From contig NZ_BBRA01000001.1 in NCBI RefSeq assembly GCF_000975035.1, positions 949,184 to 1,013,183 on the forward strand: 64,000 nt of DNA, read 5' to 3'. This document shows positions 1-8,618 of this stretch, one piece after another. Positions within the stretch are counted from its first letter, which is position 1. The number at the start of each line of letters is the position of its first letter. Under the pieces are notes generated by a model, which made no database searches, was not told the DNA's origin, and saw only the letters and a list, made by a program, of their open reading frames with translations. Origin of the DNA: Demequina flava. Lineage in GTDB: Bacteria; Actinomycetota; Actinomycetes; Actinomycetales; Demequinaceae. A program made the translations under genes and the position numbers.

Positions 1-223
1 GCGCCTCGGCGGTGGTCTTTCCGAGGTCGGCCTTCATCGCTTCGTGGATGAGCGGGGCGGACTCCGTGAGCATCGCCTCGAGCGCCTTAAGTTGTGCGCG
101 CCTCCACTTCAGGGACCGGGTCACGCCAGCGTCGAAGGCGTTCCTGGTTCCCTCGGCCGCGTCGGTCGCTGCGGCGACCGCGTCCGGCGCGGATGTGGCG
201 TTGTCCTCGTGCGTTTGCGTCAC
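1..223 (-). CDS. Aldehyde dehydrogenase, N-terminal fragment (cut by window edge)
   Basis: Reading the minus strand from a GTG at 223 gives about 74 residues that match the N-terminus of NAD(P)-dependent aldehyde dehydrogenases of the ALDH3-like type. The pattern is RNAFDAGVTRSLKWRRAQLK followed by LEAML and MKADLGKTTAEA. A GAGGAG ribosome binding site lies 5 nt before the GTG, which supports this start. The family oxidises aldehydes to carboxylates. The cofactor-binding and catalytic Cys regions lie outside the window, so substrate and integrity cannot be judged. It is co-oriented with the NmrA-type gene upstream, 60 bp apart, and could be the last gene of that group. Confidence 0.8.
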   Translation of the reverse strand, partial: MTQTHEDNATSAPDAVAAATDAAEGTRNAFDAGVTRSLKWRRAQLKALEAMLTESAPLIHEAMKADLGKTTAEA

Positions 224-283
224 GTGCGCTCCTCGATCGGTAGAAGCACCACTGTGCCACTGGGAACGCTCAGTCGAAAGCCC

Positions 284-1144
284 CTACTGCGAATCCCACA
301 CGTCCTTGTAGTCGCGGACAAACTCGGCCATGGTGCCCGCCGGCTCACCCGTGAGTTCGCGAATCTTCTTATTTGGGAACGCGGAGACGTTCAGGCGCAC
401 CACCTTGTGGATCATGCGCTGCACGGCCACGTAGTCCTCGGGGTATCCGCGGCGGCGTAGATCGTCGAGGAACTCGTCCTCCTTGGGCCGCGTGTACGTG
501 ATCTCACGGCCCAGCTGCTCGGACATGATCTTCGCGACGTTTTTGTACGACAAAGACTGCTCACCAGAGAGCGTGTACGCCTTGCGGGTGTGCCCGTCCC
601 CGGTCAGCACTGCGCCTGCCACCTTGCCGATGTCGCGCGCATCAATGAACGCTGTGCGCGAGCGCCCGGCTGGCACAAAGATCTCGTCGCGTTCGCGAAT
701 CGCCTCAACGTACGCGCTGGAAAGGTTCTGCATGAAGAAGTTGGGGCGCAGCATTGTGTACGGCGCGTCGACCTCCTTCAGGTAGGCCTCGACGGCGTGG
801 TGTGGAGTGCTGCGATTGCCCTGAACGCCTTGGAGCGAGAGGAAAGCAATCTGCTTGAGTCCGCGGCGTTGGGCCGCATCAATCAGGGGAAACAGATACG
901 TCTTCACGTCCTCGATGGCGGGCGGACGCATGAGGAATAAGCTGTCGCTTCCCTCGAGCGCGGCGTCCATCTGGGCCGGGGTGTACGCGAAGTCGAACTC
1001 CCGCGCCTCGACGCCCTCCGGAAGGGCCGCGGCATCGGCCTCCTGACGCACGGCGCCCACCACTGAGGCGCCACGAGCGAGCAGGTTCGTCACGGTGGGC
1101 ATGCCAACCGTCCCGGTGGCTCCGGTCACGAATACTGTGGTCAT
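284..1144 (-). CDS. NmrA-like NAD(P)-binding oxidoreductase (SDR superfamily)
   Basis: A 286-residue atypical short-chain dehydrogenase. The N-terminal Rossmann motif GATGTVG (residues 8-14) binds NAD(P). The LRPNFFMQNL segment and C-terminal half resemble NmrA/HSCARG-type quinone or redox-sensing reductases. The start overlaps the MarR gene stop by 4 bp (ATGA), so the two are translationally coupled. The context is a small operon: NAD(P)-binding protein, MarR, this gene. That suggests a MarR-controlled response to quinones, electrophiles or aromatic compounds. The exact substrate is not visible. Family assignment is firm; physiological role is inference. Confidence 0.85.
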   Translation of the reverse strand: MTTVFVTGATGTVGMPTVTNLLARGASVVGAVRQEADAAALPEGVEAREFDFAYTPAQMDAALEGSDSLFLMRPPAIEDVKTYLFPLIDAAQRRGLKQIAFLSLQGVQGNRSTPHHAVEAYLKEVDAPYTMLRPNFFMQNLSSAYVEAIRERDEIFVPAGRSRTAFIDARDIGKVAGAVLTGDGHTRKAYTLSGEQSLSYKNVAKIMSEQLGREITYTRPKEDEFLDDLRRRGYPEDYVAVQRMIHKVVRLNVSAFPNKKIRELTGEPAGTMAEFVRDYKDVWDSQ

Positions 1145-1581
1145 GGCGTCTCCTCAATCGTGCGCCCAAGCAGGTCTGCCAACGCGTGCATCTCGGAATC
1201 GTCGAGCGCCTCAAAGAAGGGGGTCATGCGCGTCGCAGCAGCCGATTCAAAGTCAGCGACTACGCCGCGCGCGCTGTCGGTCAGGCGAATCAGGCGCGAG
1301 CGCGCATCATGGGGATGCTGTACTTGCTCCGCCAGACCCTCCGCGACCAACGGCTCCAGCAACTGCGAGACCGCCCCGCGGGTCACGCCCAGCTGAGTGG
1401 CAAGCACGCCGGGCGTCACGTCCGCCGGGCCGTGGGCAAGCATGAACAGCACGTCCACCTGCGCCCGGCTGAGTTTGGCCTCGGCAAATGGAGGCGCGGG
1501 CAGCGACGCCAGCCGGCGTTGCCACATCACGAGGGACTCGAGAACCGAGCCCACTTGTGCGGCGCGTGTCATGTCACGCAC
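1141..1581 (-). CDS. MarR-family transcriptional regulator
   Basis: A 146-residue winged-helix protein with the MarR layout. Residues around 45-110 carry LSRAQVDVLFMLAHG, then the recognition helix GVTRGAVSQLLEPLVAEGL, then the wing HPHDARSRLIRLTDSG-like segment. The family binds palindromes as dimers and releases DNA on binding phenolic or oxidising ligands. It overlaps its upstream neighbour by 8 bp and its downstream neighbour by 4 bp. A second in-frame ATG at 1572 would avoid the upstream overlap and is an alternative start. The palindrome at 2211-2225 is the likely operator for autoregulation of all three genes. Confidence 0.88.
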   Translation of the reverse strand: MRDMTRAAQVGSVLESLVMWQRRLASLPAPPFAEAKLSRAQVDVLFMLAHGPADVTPGVLATQLGVTRGAVSQLLEPLVAEGLAEQVQHPHDARSRLIRLTDSARGVVADFESAAATRMTPFFEALDDSEMHALADLLGRTIEETP

Positions 1582-2203
1582 TCACGAACGGCATCTGGTG
1601 CACAAATGAACGGTCGTCGATTTGCTTGACGATGAAGTCGGCAAGGTCATCGCGGCTGATCTGCGTGGAGGCTTCGACGCCTACCCAGCTCACGCGATAC
1701 GACCCCACCCCCGGGTTTTCGGTGAGCCTGGGTGCACGCACCACGGTCCAGTCAAGGCCGGAAGCCTCAAGGACTTCCACGTGGCCCTCGGCGTCTGAGA
1801 GGAGATGCCCCGACAGGAGCTTGAGGAGCGCGCGGATGATCTTGTCGGGGACACCTGGCTGGTCCTTGTCCGCACCCAAGCCTCCTCCGGACAACGTCAC
1901 AATCCTGCTAATGCCTTGGGCCTTCATCGCCTCGACGATGTGCCGGGTGCCGTCGGTCTGGAGCGTGTGCGAGGACCCCTTGACATGGCCAAACAAACTC
2001 AAGACAGCATCGGCCCCTGCGACCGTCTCGGAAACGGTAGTCGCGTCCTGGACATCTCCCTGAACGGACGTCAAACCCTCGCGGGAGGGTAGCTTCGACG
2101 CGTCGCGCGCGAGGGCACGCACCTCATACCCGGCGTCGAGCAGGCGAGTGAGAACACGTGATCCAGTCTTGCCGGTGGCACCAAAGAGAGCAATTGTGGT
2201 CAT
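1574..2203 (-). CDS. NAD(P)H-binding protein (NmrA/SDR-like)
   Basis: A 209-residue protein with a Rossmann fingerprint GATGKTG at residues 8-14, then RALARDASKLP and VQGDVQDA, typical of the NAD(P)H-binding (NAD_binding_10) family related to flavin reductases and NmrA. It is the first gene of the MarR operon. The start ATG at 2203 lies 6 nt downstream of a TAAACT hexamer, so the transcript may be leaderless. The operator-like palindrome overlaps that hexamer. The catalytic role is unknown. Cofactor binding is well supported. Confidence 0.85.
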   Translation of the reverse strand: MTTIALFGATGKTGSRVLTRLLDAGYEVRALARDASKLPSREGLTSVQGDVQDATTVSETVAGADAVLSLFGHVKGSSHTLQTDGTRHIVEAMKAQGISRIVTLSGGGLGADKDQPGVPDKIIRALLKLLSGHLLSDAEGHVEVLEASGLDWTVVRAPRLTENPGVGSYRVSWVGVEASTQISRDDLADFIVKQIDDRSFVHQMPFVSA

Positions 2204-2210
2204 GGAACTA

Positions 2211-2225
2211 GTTTAGCACCTAAAC
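2211..2225. promoter_or_regulatory. Putative MarR operator overlapping the operon promoter
   Basis: GTTTAG-CAC-CTAAAC is a perfect 6-bp inverted repeat with a 3-bp centre. It lies 8-22 bp upstream of the first gene of the MarR operon and overlaps a minus-strand TAAACT (2215-2210) that fits a -10 element 6 nt before the start codon. Spacing and symmetry suit a MarR dimer. Assignment to this regulator is inferred from position. Confidence 0.55.
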
Positions 2226-2247
2226 CATATCACTCGCCCCGGGGGGT

Positions 2248-3438
2248 TCATACCTGTGGGTTGATCTGCCTGCCACCTGGTGCGATGACGACGAACAGGA
2301 CCGCGACAAAGGCGCCCCACGCCGGAAAGAACCACCACATGTATGTGGCGCCGCCACCGCCTGCTGCCGAATAGATCACGCCGCCAATGGTCGACCCCGT
2401 CACGGACCCGATCGCCGTCGCAAGCCCCTGCAGCCCAAAGTAGGACGCAATCGATGTCGATGGCGCGAACGTGGAGACCACGGCGTTCATCACCGGCTGC
2501 GCGAGCATCTGCCCTGTCACAAACACGGCCACGCCCACAAGCATGGTCGCGGTCACAGGCGCTGAGCCAATGACGGCCACCCCACAGCCCATCAACGCCA
2601 CAGCGAGCGCAAGGATCACGGGACGGGACAGGCGCGTGTTGACGAAGCCTGTGAGCGGCAACATCGTGATGACCATGACGACTGCCGCGGCGCTGTAGAC
2701 CACGCCGACGCCGACGGAGCCGGGCAGCAACTCACCCGCGCGGAACGGAATCACCAAATAGAACTGCGACACCAGGACCGCCACCCCGGCCACAAGCAGG
2801 CAGTACCGCACAAAGGGTGCATCGAGGAATGCCGTGCGTAACCTCGGCGGCGCCACGCCTTCGGGCCGGTGCATGGAAGGCAGGCCAAAGAAGCTGATGA
2901 CGAACGCGAGCATGAAGAGCGCAGCAGAGGCCAGGGTCACCAGCTGGAAGTCGACCCCGGACAGCAGGCCACCCAGTACCGGGCCTACAACGAAGCCGAC
3001 ATTGCTGATGACCTCGCGCTTTGAGTACACGCGCACCCGGTCGCCCGAACTCGCCAAGGCCGCGTAGGCACCGTAGCTCGCGGGGTGGAACAGGGCGCCC
3101 CCGAGTCCGGTCAGCAGCGACGCCACCACCAGCACCTCAACGACATCTGAGACGCCAAGTAGCGCAAAGCCCGAGGCCCGGATCACGACGCCCAGGAGGA
3201 TCGCGCGGCGGAAGTTGATGCGGTCGGCGATCCAGCCCGCAATCGGCATTGTGCCGTTCTGGGCAGCGGTGCGCACGGCGGTCAACGCGGCGACCACGGC
3301 AATCGTCAGGCCGATGTCTTCGAGGAAGTGGTACGCCAACAGCGGCACCAGCATGTAGAAGCCCACGGCCATCGTGAAGGTGTCCGCGTAAAGAACCTTG
3401 AGCGCTGTTGCTCGCCCCTCGGGCAGCTCCCTAGTCAC
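2248..3438 (-). CDS. MFS transporter
   Basis: A 396-residue protein with about 12 hydrophobic segments and the MFS loop 2-3 region (GWIADRINFRRAILLG). The general shape resembles drug or sugar exporters of the DHA1 type. It is the last gene of the long sugar operon and overlaps the DUF624 gene by 8 bp, so it probably moves a sugar, sugar acid or degradation product linked to that pathway. No residue pattern identifies the substrate. The reading frame is intact, with no signal peptide beyond the first membrane segment. Confidence 0.82.
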   Translation of the reverse strand: MTRELPEGRATALKVLYADTFTMAVGFYMLVPLLAYHFLEDIGLTIAVVAALTAVRTAAQNGTMPIAGWIADRINFRRAILLGVVIRASGFALLGVSDVVEVLVVASLLTGLGGALFHPASYGAYAALASSGDRVRVYSKREVISNVGFVVGPVLGGLLSGVDFQLVTLASAALFMLAFVISFFGLPSMHRPEGVAPPRLRTAFLDAPFVRYCLLVAGVAVLVSQFYLVIPFRAGELLPGSVGVGVVYSAAAVVMVITMLPLTGFVNTRLSRPVILALAVALMGCGVAVIGSAPVTATMLVGVAVFVTGQMLAQPVMNAVVSTFAPSTSIASYFGLQGLATAIGSVTGSTIGGVIYSAAGGGGATYMWWFFPAWGAFVAVLFVVIAPGGRQINPQV

Positions 3439-4060
3439 TGGCGGATGACGGCCATAGCCGGATGGCTGCGTAGACCGGAACCGACATGAAGATAAACGGC
3501 GCCAATGTCGGTAGCAGCCCGCACACCACGGCAGTCAGGCACATCGCCAACACGACCCCGAAGGACCGCGCGGGATAGCTCAGCATGATCTGCGTCGCCG
3601 CTCGCAGCCAGTCGTGAGTCGCCGCATCAGGCATCAGCGCGGACGCCGTGCACAGCGCAAGGCCGTACAGGCACACCATCACCGCGACGGGAACCATCGC
3701 AGCCGCGAATACCAAGCCAATGGTGGACTCGCCGGAGGTCAGTTGGCTCACCAGAAAGACGGCGTCGATGACCAATACAACGAGCACCACGGCCCCAACC
3801 AGGCCCGGGACCACCGTGCGGCGCCACGTCTGCCCAAAATGCCGGAAGGTGTTGCGAAAGACGTCATCGCGTTCGCCGACGTCCCACTGCCCAAAGCTGC
3901 GAGCCAAGGCCACACCTGCAGGCACCAGCGTCACGATGGGAAGCGCGAGAATCAGCCCCGCGAGCGCACCGAGGATGATGTTCGCCGGATAGGCCAAAGC
4001 ATCGAGGATCCGCAGTTCCCACCGCGGCCCTCGACGCTTGGTCGCCGGCGCTCGTGTCAC
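3431..4060 (-). CDS. DUF624 (YesL-like) membrane protein
   Basis: A 209-residue integral membrane protein with five or so hydrophobic segments, including ILGALAGLILALPIVTLVPAG near residues 28-50. It has the GERDDVFRNTFRHFGQTWRR loop seen in DUF624/YesL proteins. This family is regularly found beside sugar ABC transporters and polysaccharide-degradation genes (Bacillus yesL, for example), but its molecular function is not established. It overlaps the upstream heparinase-like gene by 4 bp and the downstream MFS gene by 8 bp, so it is part of the same transcript. Confidence 0.8.
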   Translation of the reverse strand: MTRAPATKRRGPRWELRILDALAYPANIILGALAGLILALPIVTLVPAGVALARSFGQWDVGERDDVFRNTFRHFGQTWRRTVVPGLVGAVVLVVLVIDAVFLVSQLTSGESTIGLVFAAAMVPVAVMVCLYGLALCTASALMPDAATHDWLRAATQIMLSYPARSFGVVLAMCLTAVVCGLLPTLAPFIFMSVPVYAAIRLWPSSASD

Positions 4061-6024
4061 GCAGACTCCTCCCTGCGGGCTGCGAAGCCCTCGCCTGCCA
4101 CATCGGCATCAGCCAGATGAGGCGTCTCATTGTCCCAACCCACGGACACGGACTCTGTCGCTGTGTCCGTCGTGATCTCGATGACGACTCCGTCAGCGTG
4201 ATCGGTGCGTTGGACCGTGACTCGACCACCATCGTCCCATCGCCGCGGCGCCAGAACCGTCACAAAACGGGCATGCGCCTGGGGCGCACTGCGGCGAGTC
4301 AGCGTGTACTGGGGCTTGTCGATGGCCAGCGATGGTGTCGACGAGGTGGGGTTGGCGTGCACCATGGTGCGCTGCACCTGACCAGACCCGTGCTCATCCA
4401 CCGGAATCACGGACATGATTGCGGAGCCTGCCGACGCCAACCACCGCCCGTCACCCTCGTCGACCGGCTCGTTATCGGTTTGAATCAGGACCGACCACTC
4501 ACGATCCTGTTCCGCCGCCAGGTCGTCCACGACCACCAGGTTTCCCTCGGGGGTCAGGACAATGTGGCGCCGCACCTGCGTCACTCCAAGCGCCCGGTCA
4601 TACATCGCGGACGTCTCACTGACCGCGTGGGTCCAGCCATCGGCAAGGGTGGTCCGCACAATCTCGGCTGTGTACTCCTCAGCGAGTTCCTCGAACACGT
4701 GATAGCGATCTTCGTTGACGAAGCCCTGCCCGTCCACCAGGACGGAGTTGTGATGCTCGGTGCGCTTGCGTGATGAGTAACCCTCATCGATCGCGAGGTA
4801 GCCACCGTGCGCGAGGAACTCGAAAGAACCAGAGTCAGGGTGGTGGTGTCCCGCGTTGAGGGTCACCCACCCGTTGTCACGGCGCTGCTGGTGCGACATG
4901 TCCCAGGCCTTGTGGCCGCCACCTGGCGAGGCCTTGAACGACACCATCGCCGCGTCACGGTCCCAACTCGTCCGGCCTACGACAAGACCCAGGTCAGGGA
5001 AGTAGCGCTGTGGGGGCAGCGCCGTCGGATCTTCTGCCTCCACCTCGGGGTCAAGCCACAACAACTCCTGATACGCCTCGGGGCGCACGCCCGGCTTCAC
5101 GCCACTCTCGTACGCCTCGCGCCAGTAGAAGCGTTCGTCGACCACGTCCGCGAGCCACTGCGCCTGCGGGATCTTGTACTCCGCGGCGAGCTTGCGATAC
5201 AGCGCCACCGGGTGGCCACTGCGGCGGTCATGGCAGTCACCGTGGTCAATGATGCGCTCCAGGTCCGGCGCTGCTTGATACAGGCGGTACCAGAACGTTT
5301 CCTTCAGGTAGGTGCCGCGATGGAACCAGTCGATACCCTCCTGATCGCGCAACACGTCGAGGTAACTCGCGATCCACGGCACGCCGTAGCGCCAATAGAC
5401 CACGCCCTCGTTGTTGGAGCCGTCATCCGGCAGGTGATCGAGCACCAAGGCGAAGTTGGCCTTGGCTCGCTCGGTCCATTCACGCGCCTCGGGGTACCGG
5501 TCCTGGAGGGCGTAGCCCGCCGTCGCAAGTCCCGCGTAGCAAATCCAGTTGTGGTTCTGCCAGTAGGACGAGGACCACCAGCCGCCCTCCGTCTCCACCG
5601 CGAATGAGTAGAGTCGCTGGCCCTGCAAGAGCAGCTTGGCCTCAAGTCGTTCCCGCAGATCATCGGGGAGCGCGTCGCCGACCCACGAGTAGGTCAGCGA
5701 CAGTCCGTGAAGGATCCACCCGGCGTCGAGATCGTGGTCCGGAAGGTTCGCCTTGCCCCAATGCGGGAAGGACAGGGGCGGCTCGAGCCACCGCTGAAGC
5801 TCGTCGAGGTAGTGCTGCTGACCTGTGAGTCGATACGCCAGCGCAAGGTTGGCTGAACCGGGGCCAAAGTACGTGATGGACGCCAGCGGGTGCTCCTGGG
5901 GCAAGGACATTCCCTTGGCGCGATCGCACTCCTCAAGGAGACGCCGGAACGCCGCCGCGCGCGGGCCATTGACCTCGCGGCGCAGGTCATCTTCGCGGCC
6001 GTGAAGCAGGATGGGGTCAGTCAT
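4057..6024 (-). CDS. Heparinase II/III-like (DUF4962-type) polysaccharide lyase or hydrolase
   Basis: A 655-residue protein. The N-terminal half is an alpha/alpha toroid (YFGPGSANLALAYRLTGQQ, then WWSSSYWQNHNWICYAG around residues 145-165). The C-terminal half is beta-sheet rich, with HHHPDSGSFEFLAHGGYLA, IDEGYSS and HHNSVLVDGQG, the His-rich core seen in heparinase II/III-like enzymes. These cleave uronic-acid glycosides by beta-elimination. There is no signal peptide, so it probably acts in the cytoplasm on imported oligosaccharides. It overlaps both neighbours by 4 bp. It differs clearly from the second heparinase-like protein, which suggests two linkage specificities. The substrate is unknown. 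Confidence 0.8.
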   Translation of the reverse strand: MTDPILLHGREDDLRREVNGPRAAAFRRLLEECDRAKGMSLPQEHPLASITYFGPGSANLALAYRLTGQQHYLDELQRWLEPPLSFPHWGKANLPDHDLDAGWILHGLSLTYSWVGDALPDDLRERLEAKLLLQGQRLYSFAVETEGGWWSSSYWQNHNWICYAGLATAGYALQDRYPEAREWTERAKANFALVLDHLPDDGSNNEGVVYWRYGVPWIASYLDVLRDQEGIDWFHRGTYLKETFWYRLYQAAPDLERIIDHGDCHDRRSGHPVALYRKLAAEYKIPQAQWLADVVDERFYWREAYESGVKPGVRPEAYQELLWLDPEVEAEDPTALPPQRYFPDLGLVVGRTSWDRDAAMVSFKASPGGGHKAWDMSHQQRRDNGWVTLNAGHHHPDSGSFEFLAHGGYLAIDEGYSSRKRTEHHNSVLVDGQGFVNEDRYHVFEELAEEYTAEIVRTTLADGWTHAVSETSAMYDRALGVTQVRRHIVLTPEGNLVVVDDLAAEQDREWSVLIQTDNEPVDEGDGRWLASAGSAIMSVIPVDEHGSGQVQRTMVHANPTSSTPSLAIDKPQYTLTRRSAPQAHARFVTVLAPRRWDDGGRVTVQRTDHADGVVIEITTDTATESVSVGWDNETPHLADADVAGEGFAARREESA

Positions 6025-7814
6025 AGGGGAACCTCGTGAGTCGTAGGAAAAGTGTCAGGTGTCGCGAGAGTGATCAGCACCGCACCGTCGACCTGGGTGG
6101 CGTCGGTGACGGTCACCGATGGCCTCCCCACAGTCCAGGCGGTGACGAAGAAGGCCGATGCTCCACGCACCAACCAATCAGCCCCCATGAGGGTGCGGGC
6201 CGGGTTGTCAGATGGGCCGCGGACGGGGCGGGCTTGCAAGGTAGCGCCGGCCGATGCGCGGTGACTGCCGCTCAGCAGCGTGCCTTCCGCGGTGGTCCAG
6301 TGTGTAGTCCAGCCGCCGTCGACGCAGCCGATCGCCAGGTCGCAGGCGGGCCTGAGCCCCAGTGCGATGTCGTGATCGTCTCCGTCCGCGCACTCCACCC
6401 GCAGCACGTCGATCAGCACGCCGTCGGCCAGCAACAGTGCGCGGCGCACGATCGCTCCCGCAATAGCATCGGCCGTCTCGGCGACCACGAGTCCGTCCTG
6501 GGGCCGCCAAGTCGTGACGCGGCCGGTACCCTCTTGCTGCTCTTGCCCATCGATGCGCACGGTGGGGTGAGCCTGGGACGAGGCGTAATAGCCGTGCCGG
6601 AGCGGGCTGCCATACGGAGGAACACCCGGCGCCGGCTGCCACGCGGCACCATCGCCGTAGAGATAGAGACTGAGCTTGTCGAAGTGTCCGTGAGCGCCGC
6701 CGTGAGGTCCGGCGTCGAGGACCGCGTGAAGCCCCGCCGCCTGGTCAGAAAGCACGACATAGCCCGCGTCGGCAAAGTGATGGAAACCGCGGGCCGCGGC
6801 AGCACCACCCCGGGGCTGCCCTGCGAACCATCCGTCCAGCATCGCCTCCAAGCCGTCGTCGCGGTCGCCGATCGCAGTGCGCGCGAAGCGTTCCACCGGC
6901 TCGAGTCCCGTCGAGTCCCAGAACTGGTTGGCCAGGGTCACGACCTCAAGTACCTCACGCTGCATCGGCAGCCGGTCGTACGGCCCGTCGTGAAGGACGG
7001 GAAGCCGGCCATCGGGGCCGGCAAGAACTGCGAACACGTCGACCATGCCCCGTAGCCGTCGCTCAACATCTGCGGGCAGGTCGGCAGGGTCGGTACCGCG
7101 CAGGGTCAACAGATAGGCGCGCAGCACAAACAGGTGGTAGTACGTCGATGCTTCCCATTCCCACCCGTCATCCATCACCGCCGCGTTGACGTGCTCGTAG
7201 AGAGCAGTGAGCGTGTGCCGCTCCGGCTCGGGCTCGCCCAACGCGTGCTGCGCGAGCGCGACCAAGCGGATCGCGGCATCGAGCCACGCGGTGTAGTTGT
7301 TGCGGTGGTCGCCGCGCTCAACGACCAAGGTGTGGCGCGCATCGACCATGGTCCGCATCACGCCAGCGAGCATCGCCCGAATAGATGTGGACTGCCCCAC
7401 CTCCGGCACGCTTGCCAACTCAGCCACAGCATCGGCGATACCCACCGCCCACTGCGCCTCGGACAGCGCCTGCGCAAACAGCTTTCCGCGCAGCATCCAC
7501 GGTTCGGAGCTTTCACTCCAGCCCTCGGCCTCGATTCGGGAGTAGAGCGCGCCGTACGTCCTGAGTATCTCGACCGCAGCGGCGCGATCGCCATGATCGC
7601 CGTGGGTCGTGAAACGTCGCGCATGATGACGCGCGGCTCGCGCAATCTCTTGGTGCTCAAGCGCGAGCCACGCGCCATGGAACTTCTGCCCCGTGAGCGT
7701 GCATCCGCACGCCCCGAAGAATGCCTCCCCATCCCGACCTGCCAGCTCCGTGCCGTGGGTCGGGCACACAAAGTCGTGCCACCAGCCGCCGGGTTCTTGG
7801 GGAACAGTCGTCAT
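6021..7814 (-). CDS. Heparinase II/III family protein
   Basis: A 597-residue cytoplasmic protein. The N-terminal Cys/His cluster (CPTHGTEL...FFGACGCTL, residues about 17-36) resembles the zinc-ribbon-like start of many heparinase II/III proteins. An alpha-helical toroid follows. Near residues 370-430 are GPHGGAHGHFDKLSLYLYGD and AHPTVRIDGQEQQ, the catalytic His/Tyr-bearing sheet region typical of exo-acting oligo-uronate lyases (PL15/PL17-like). It is translationally coupled to the SDR gene and to the second lyase-like gene. It contains the only copy of the genome-iterated motif in the operon (6466-6474). The substrate is inferred only as a uronate oligomer. Confidence 0.82.
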   Translation of the reverse strand: MTTVPQEPGGWWHDFVCPTHGTELAGRDGEAFFGACGCTLTGQKFHGAWLALEHQEIARAARHHARRFTTHGDHGDRAAAVEILRTYGALYSRIEAEGWSESSEPWMLRGKLFAQALSEAQWAVGIADAVAELASVPEVGQSTSIRAMLAGVMRTMVDARHTLVVERGDHRNNYTAWLDAAIRLVALAQHALGEPEPERHTLTALYEHVNAAVMDDGWEWEASTYYHLFVLRAYLLTLRGTDPADLPADVERRLRGMVDVFAVLAGPDGRLPVLHDGPYDRLPMQREVLEVVTLANQFWDSTGLEPVERFARTAIGDRDDGLEAMLDGWFAGQPRGGAAAARGFHHFADAGYVVLSDQAAGLHAVLDAGPHGGAHGHFDKLSLYLYGDGAAWQPAPGVPPYGSPLRHGYYASSQAHPTVRIDGQEQQEGTGRVTTWRPQDGLVVAETADAIAGAIVRRALLLADGVLIDVLRVECADGDDHDIALGLRPACDLAIGCVDGGWTTHWTTAEGTLLSGSHRASAGATLQARPVRGPSDNPARTLMGADWLVRGASAFFVTAWTVGRPSVTVTDATQVDGAVLITLATPDTFPTTHEVPL

Positions 7815-8575
7815 CGGAAGTTCAGGCCTCCGTTGATGTCGAGGACCTGACCGGTGACGTAGGACGACAGGTCCGAGGCCAGGAACTCCACGACGTCGGC
7901 GACATCCTGCGCCGTGCCTCCACGTCCCAGCGGAATACCGGAGACGATGCCCTTCTGGTTTTCAGCCGGCGTAAAGGTGTCGTGGAACGGGGTGCCGCCG
8001 ATGAAGCCCGGTGCGACCGCATTGACCGTCACGGAGGTCGACGCTATCTCCTTCGCAAGCGCACGGGTGAAGCCGTTGATGGCCGCCTTGGACGTCGCGT
8101 AGATCACGGAACCTGCTCCACCGCCATTTTCCGCGGCCAGCGAGCTCATCATGACGATGCGGCCATGATCGGAGCCGGTGACGTGGGGCAATGCGCTGCG
8201 CGTCGTATAGAAGGCCGATGCCGTGTTGACGTCCATGATCTGGTCGTAACGCTCATCCGTGGTTTCTGCCACCGGTGCGCGGCCCACGAGGTGACCGGCG
8301 TTGTTGACGAGGATGTCGAGGCCACCGAGGAACTCCGCGGCCTTGTCGACGAACTCGGCGGCAGCTGCGGAGTCTGTGAGGTCGGCCTGGAGCGCGATAG
8401 CCCGCGTGCCACCTTCCTGGATTTCTGAGGCGACCGCTTCGGCACCGTCGGCCGACTTCGCGTAGTGGACCACAACATCGGCCCCAGCCTTGCCCAACGT
8501 CCGGGCGATCTGTGCGCCAATACCAACGCCGGCTCCGGTCACGATCGCGCGGCGGCCAGTCAGATCAATAGTCAT
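7811..8575 (-). CDS. SDR-family oxidoreductase (FabG-like)
   Basis: A 254-residue classical short-chain dehydrogenase with TGAGVGIG cofactor motif (residues 13-20), NNAG at about 90-93, catalytic Ser in MMSSLAAENGG and YATSKAA (Tyr/Lys) near 157-163. In uronate catabolic operons an SDR reduces the 4-deoxy-5-keto-uronate released by lyases, and this position between permeases and two lyase-like genes fits that role. The role is inferred from context; FabG-type fatty acid synthesis is unlikely here. It overlaps the downstream heparinase-like gene by 4 bp. Confidence 0.85.
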   Translation of the reverse strand: MTIDLTGRRAIVTGAGVGIGAQIARTLGKAGADVVVHYAKSADGAEAVASEIQEGGTRAIALQADLTDSAAAAEFVDKAAEFLGGLDILVNNAGHLVGRAPVAETTDERYDQIMDVNTASAFYTTRSALPHVTGSDHGRIVMMSSLAAENGGGAGSVIYATSKAAINGFTRALAKEIASTSVTVNAVAPGFIGGTPFHDTFTPAENQKGIVSGIPLGRGGTAQDVADVVEFLASDLSSYVTGQVLDINGGLNFR

Positions 8576-8618
8576 GAGTGCATTTCCTTTTTCTCGTTGC
8601 GGTCAGTCACGCCGGTCA

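Noticed and set aside
7811-8575. Calling the SDR a fatty-acid fabG
   Set aside because: Sequence is FabG-like but the location in a sugar operon makes fatty-acid synthesis unlikely.
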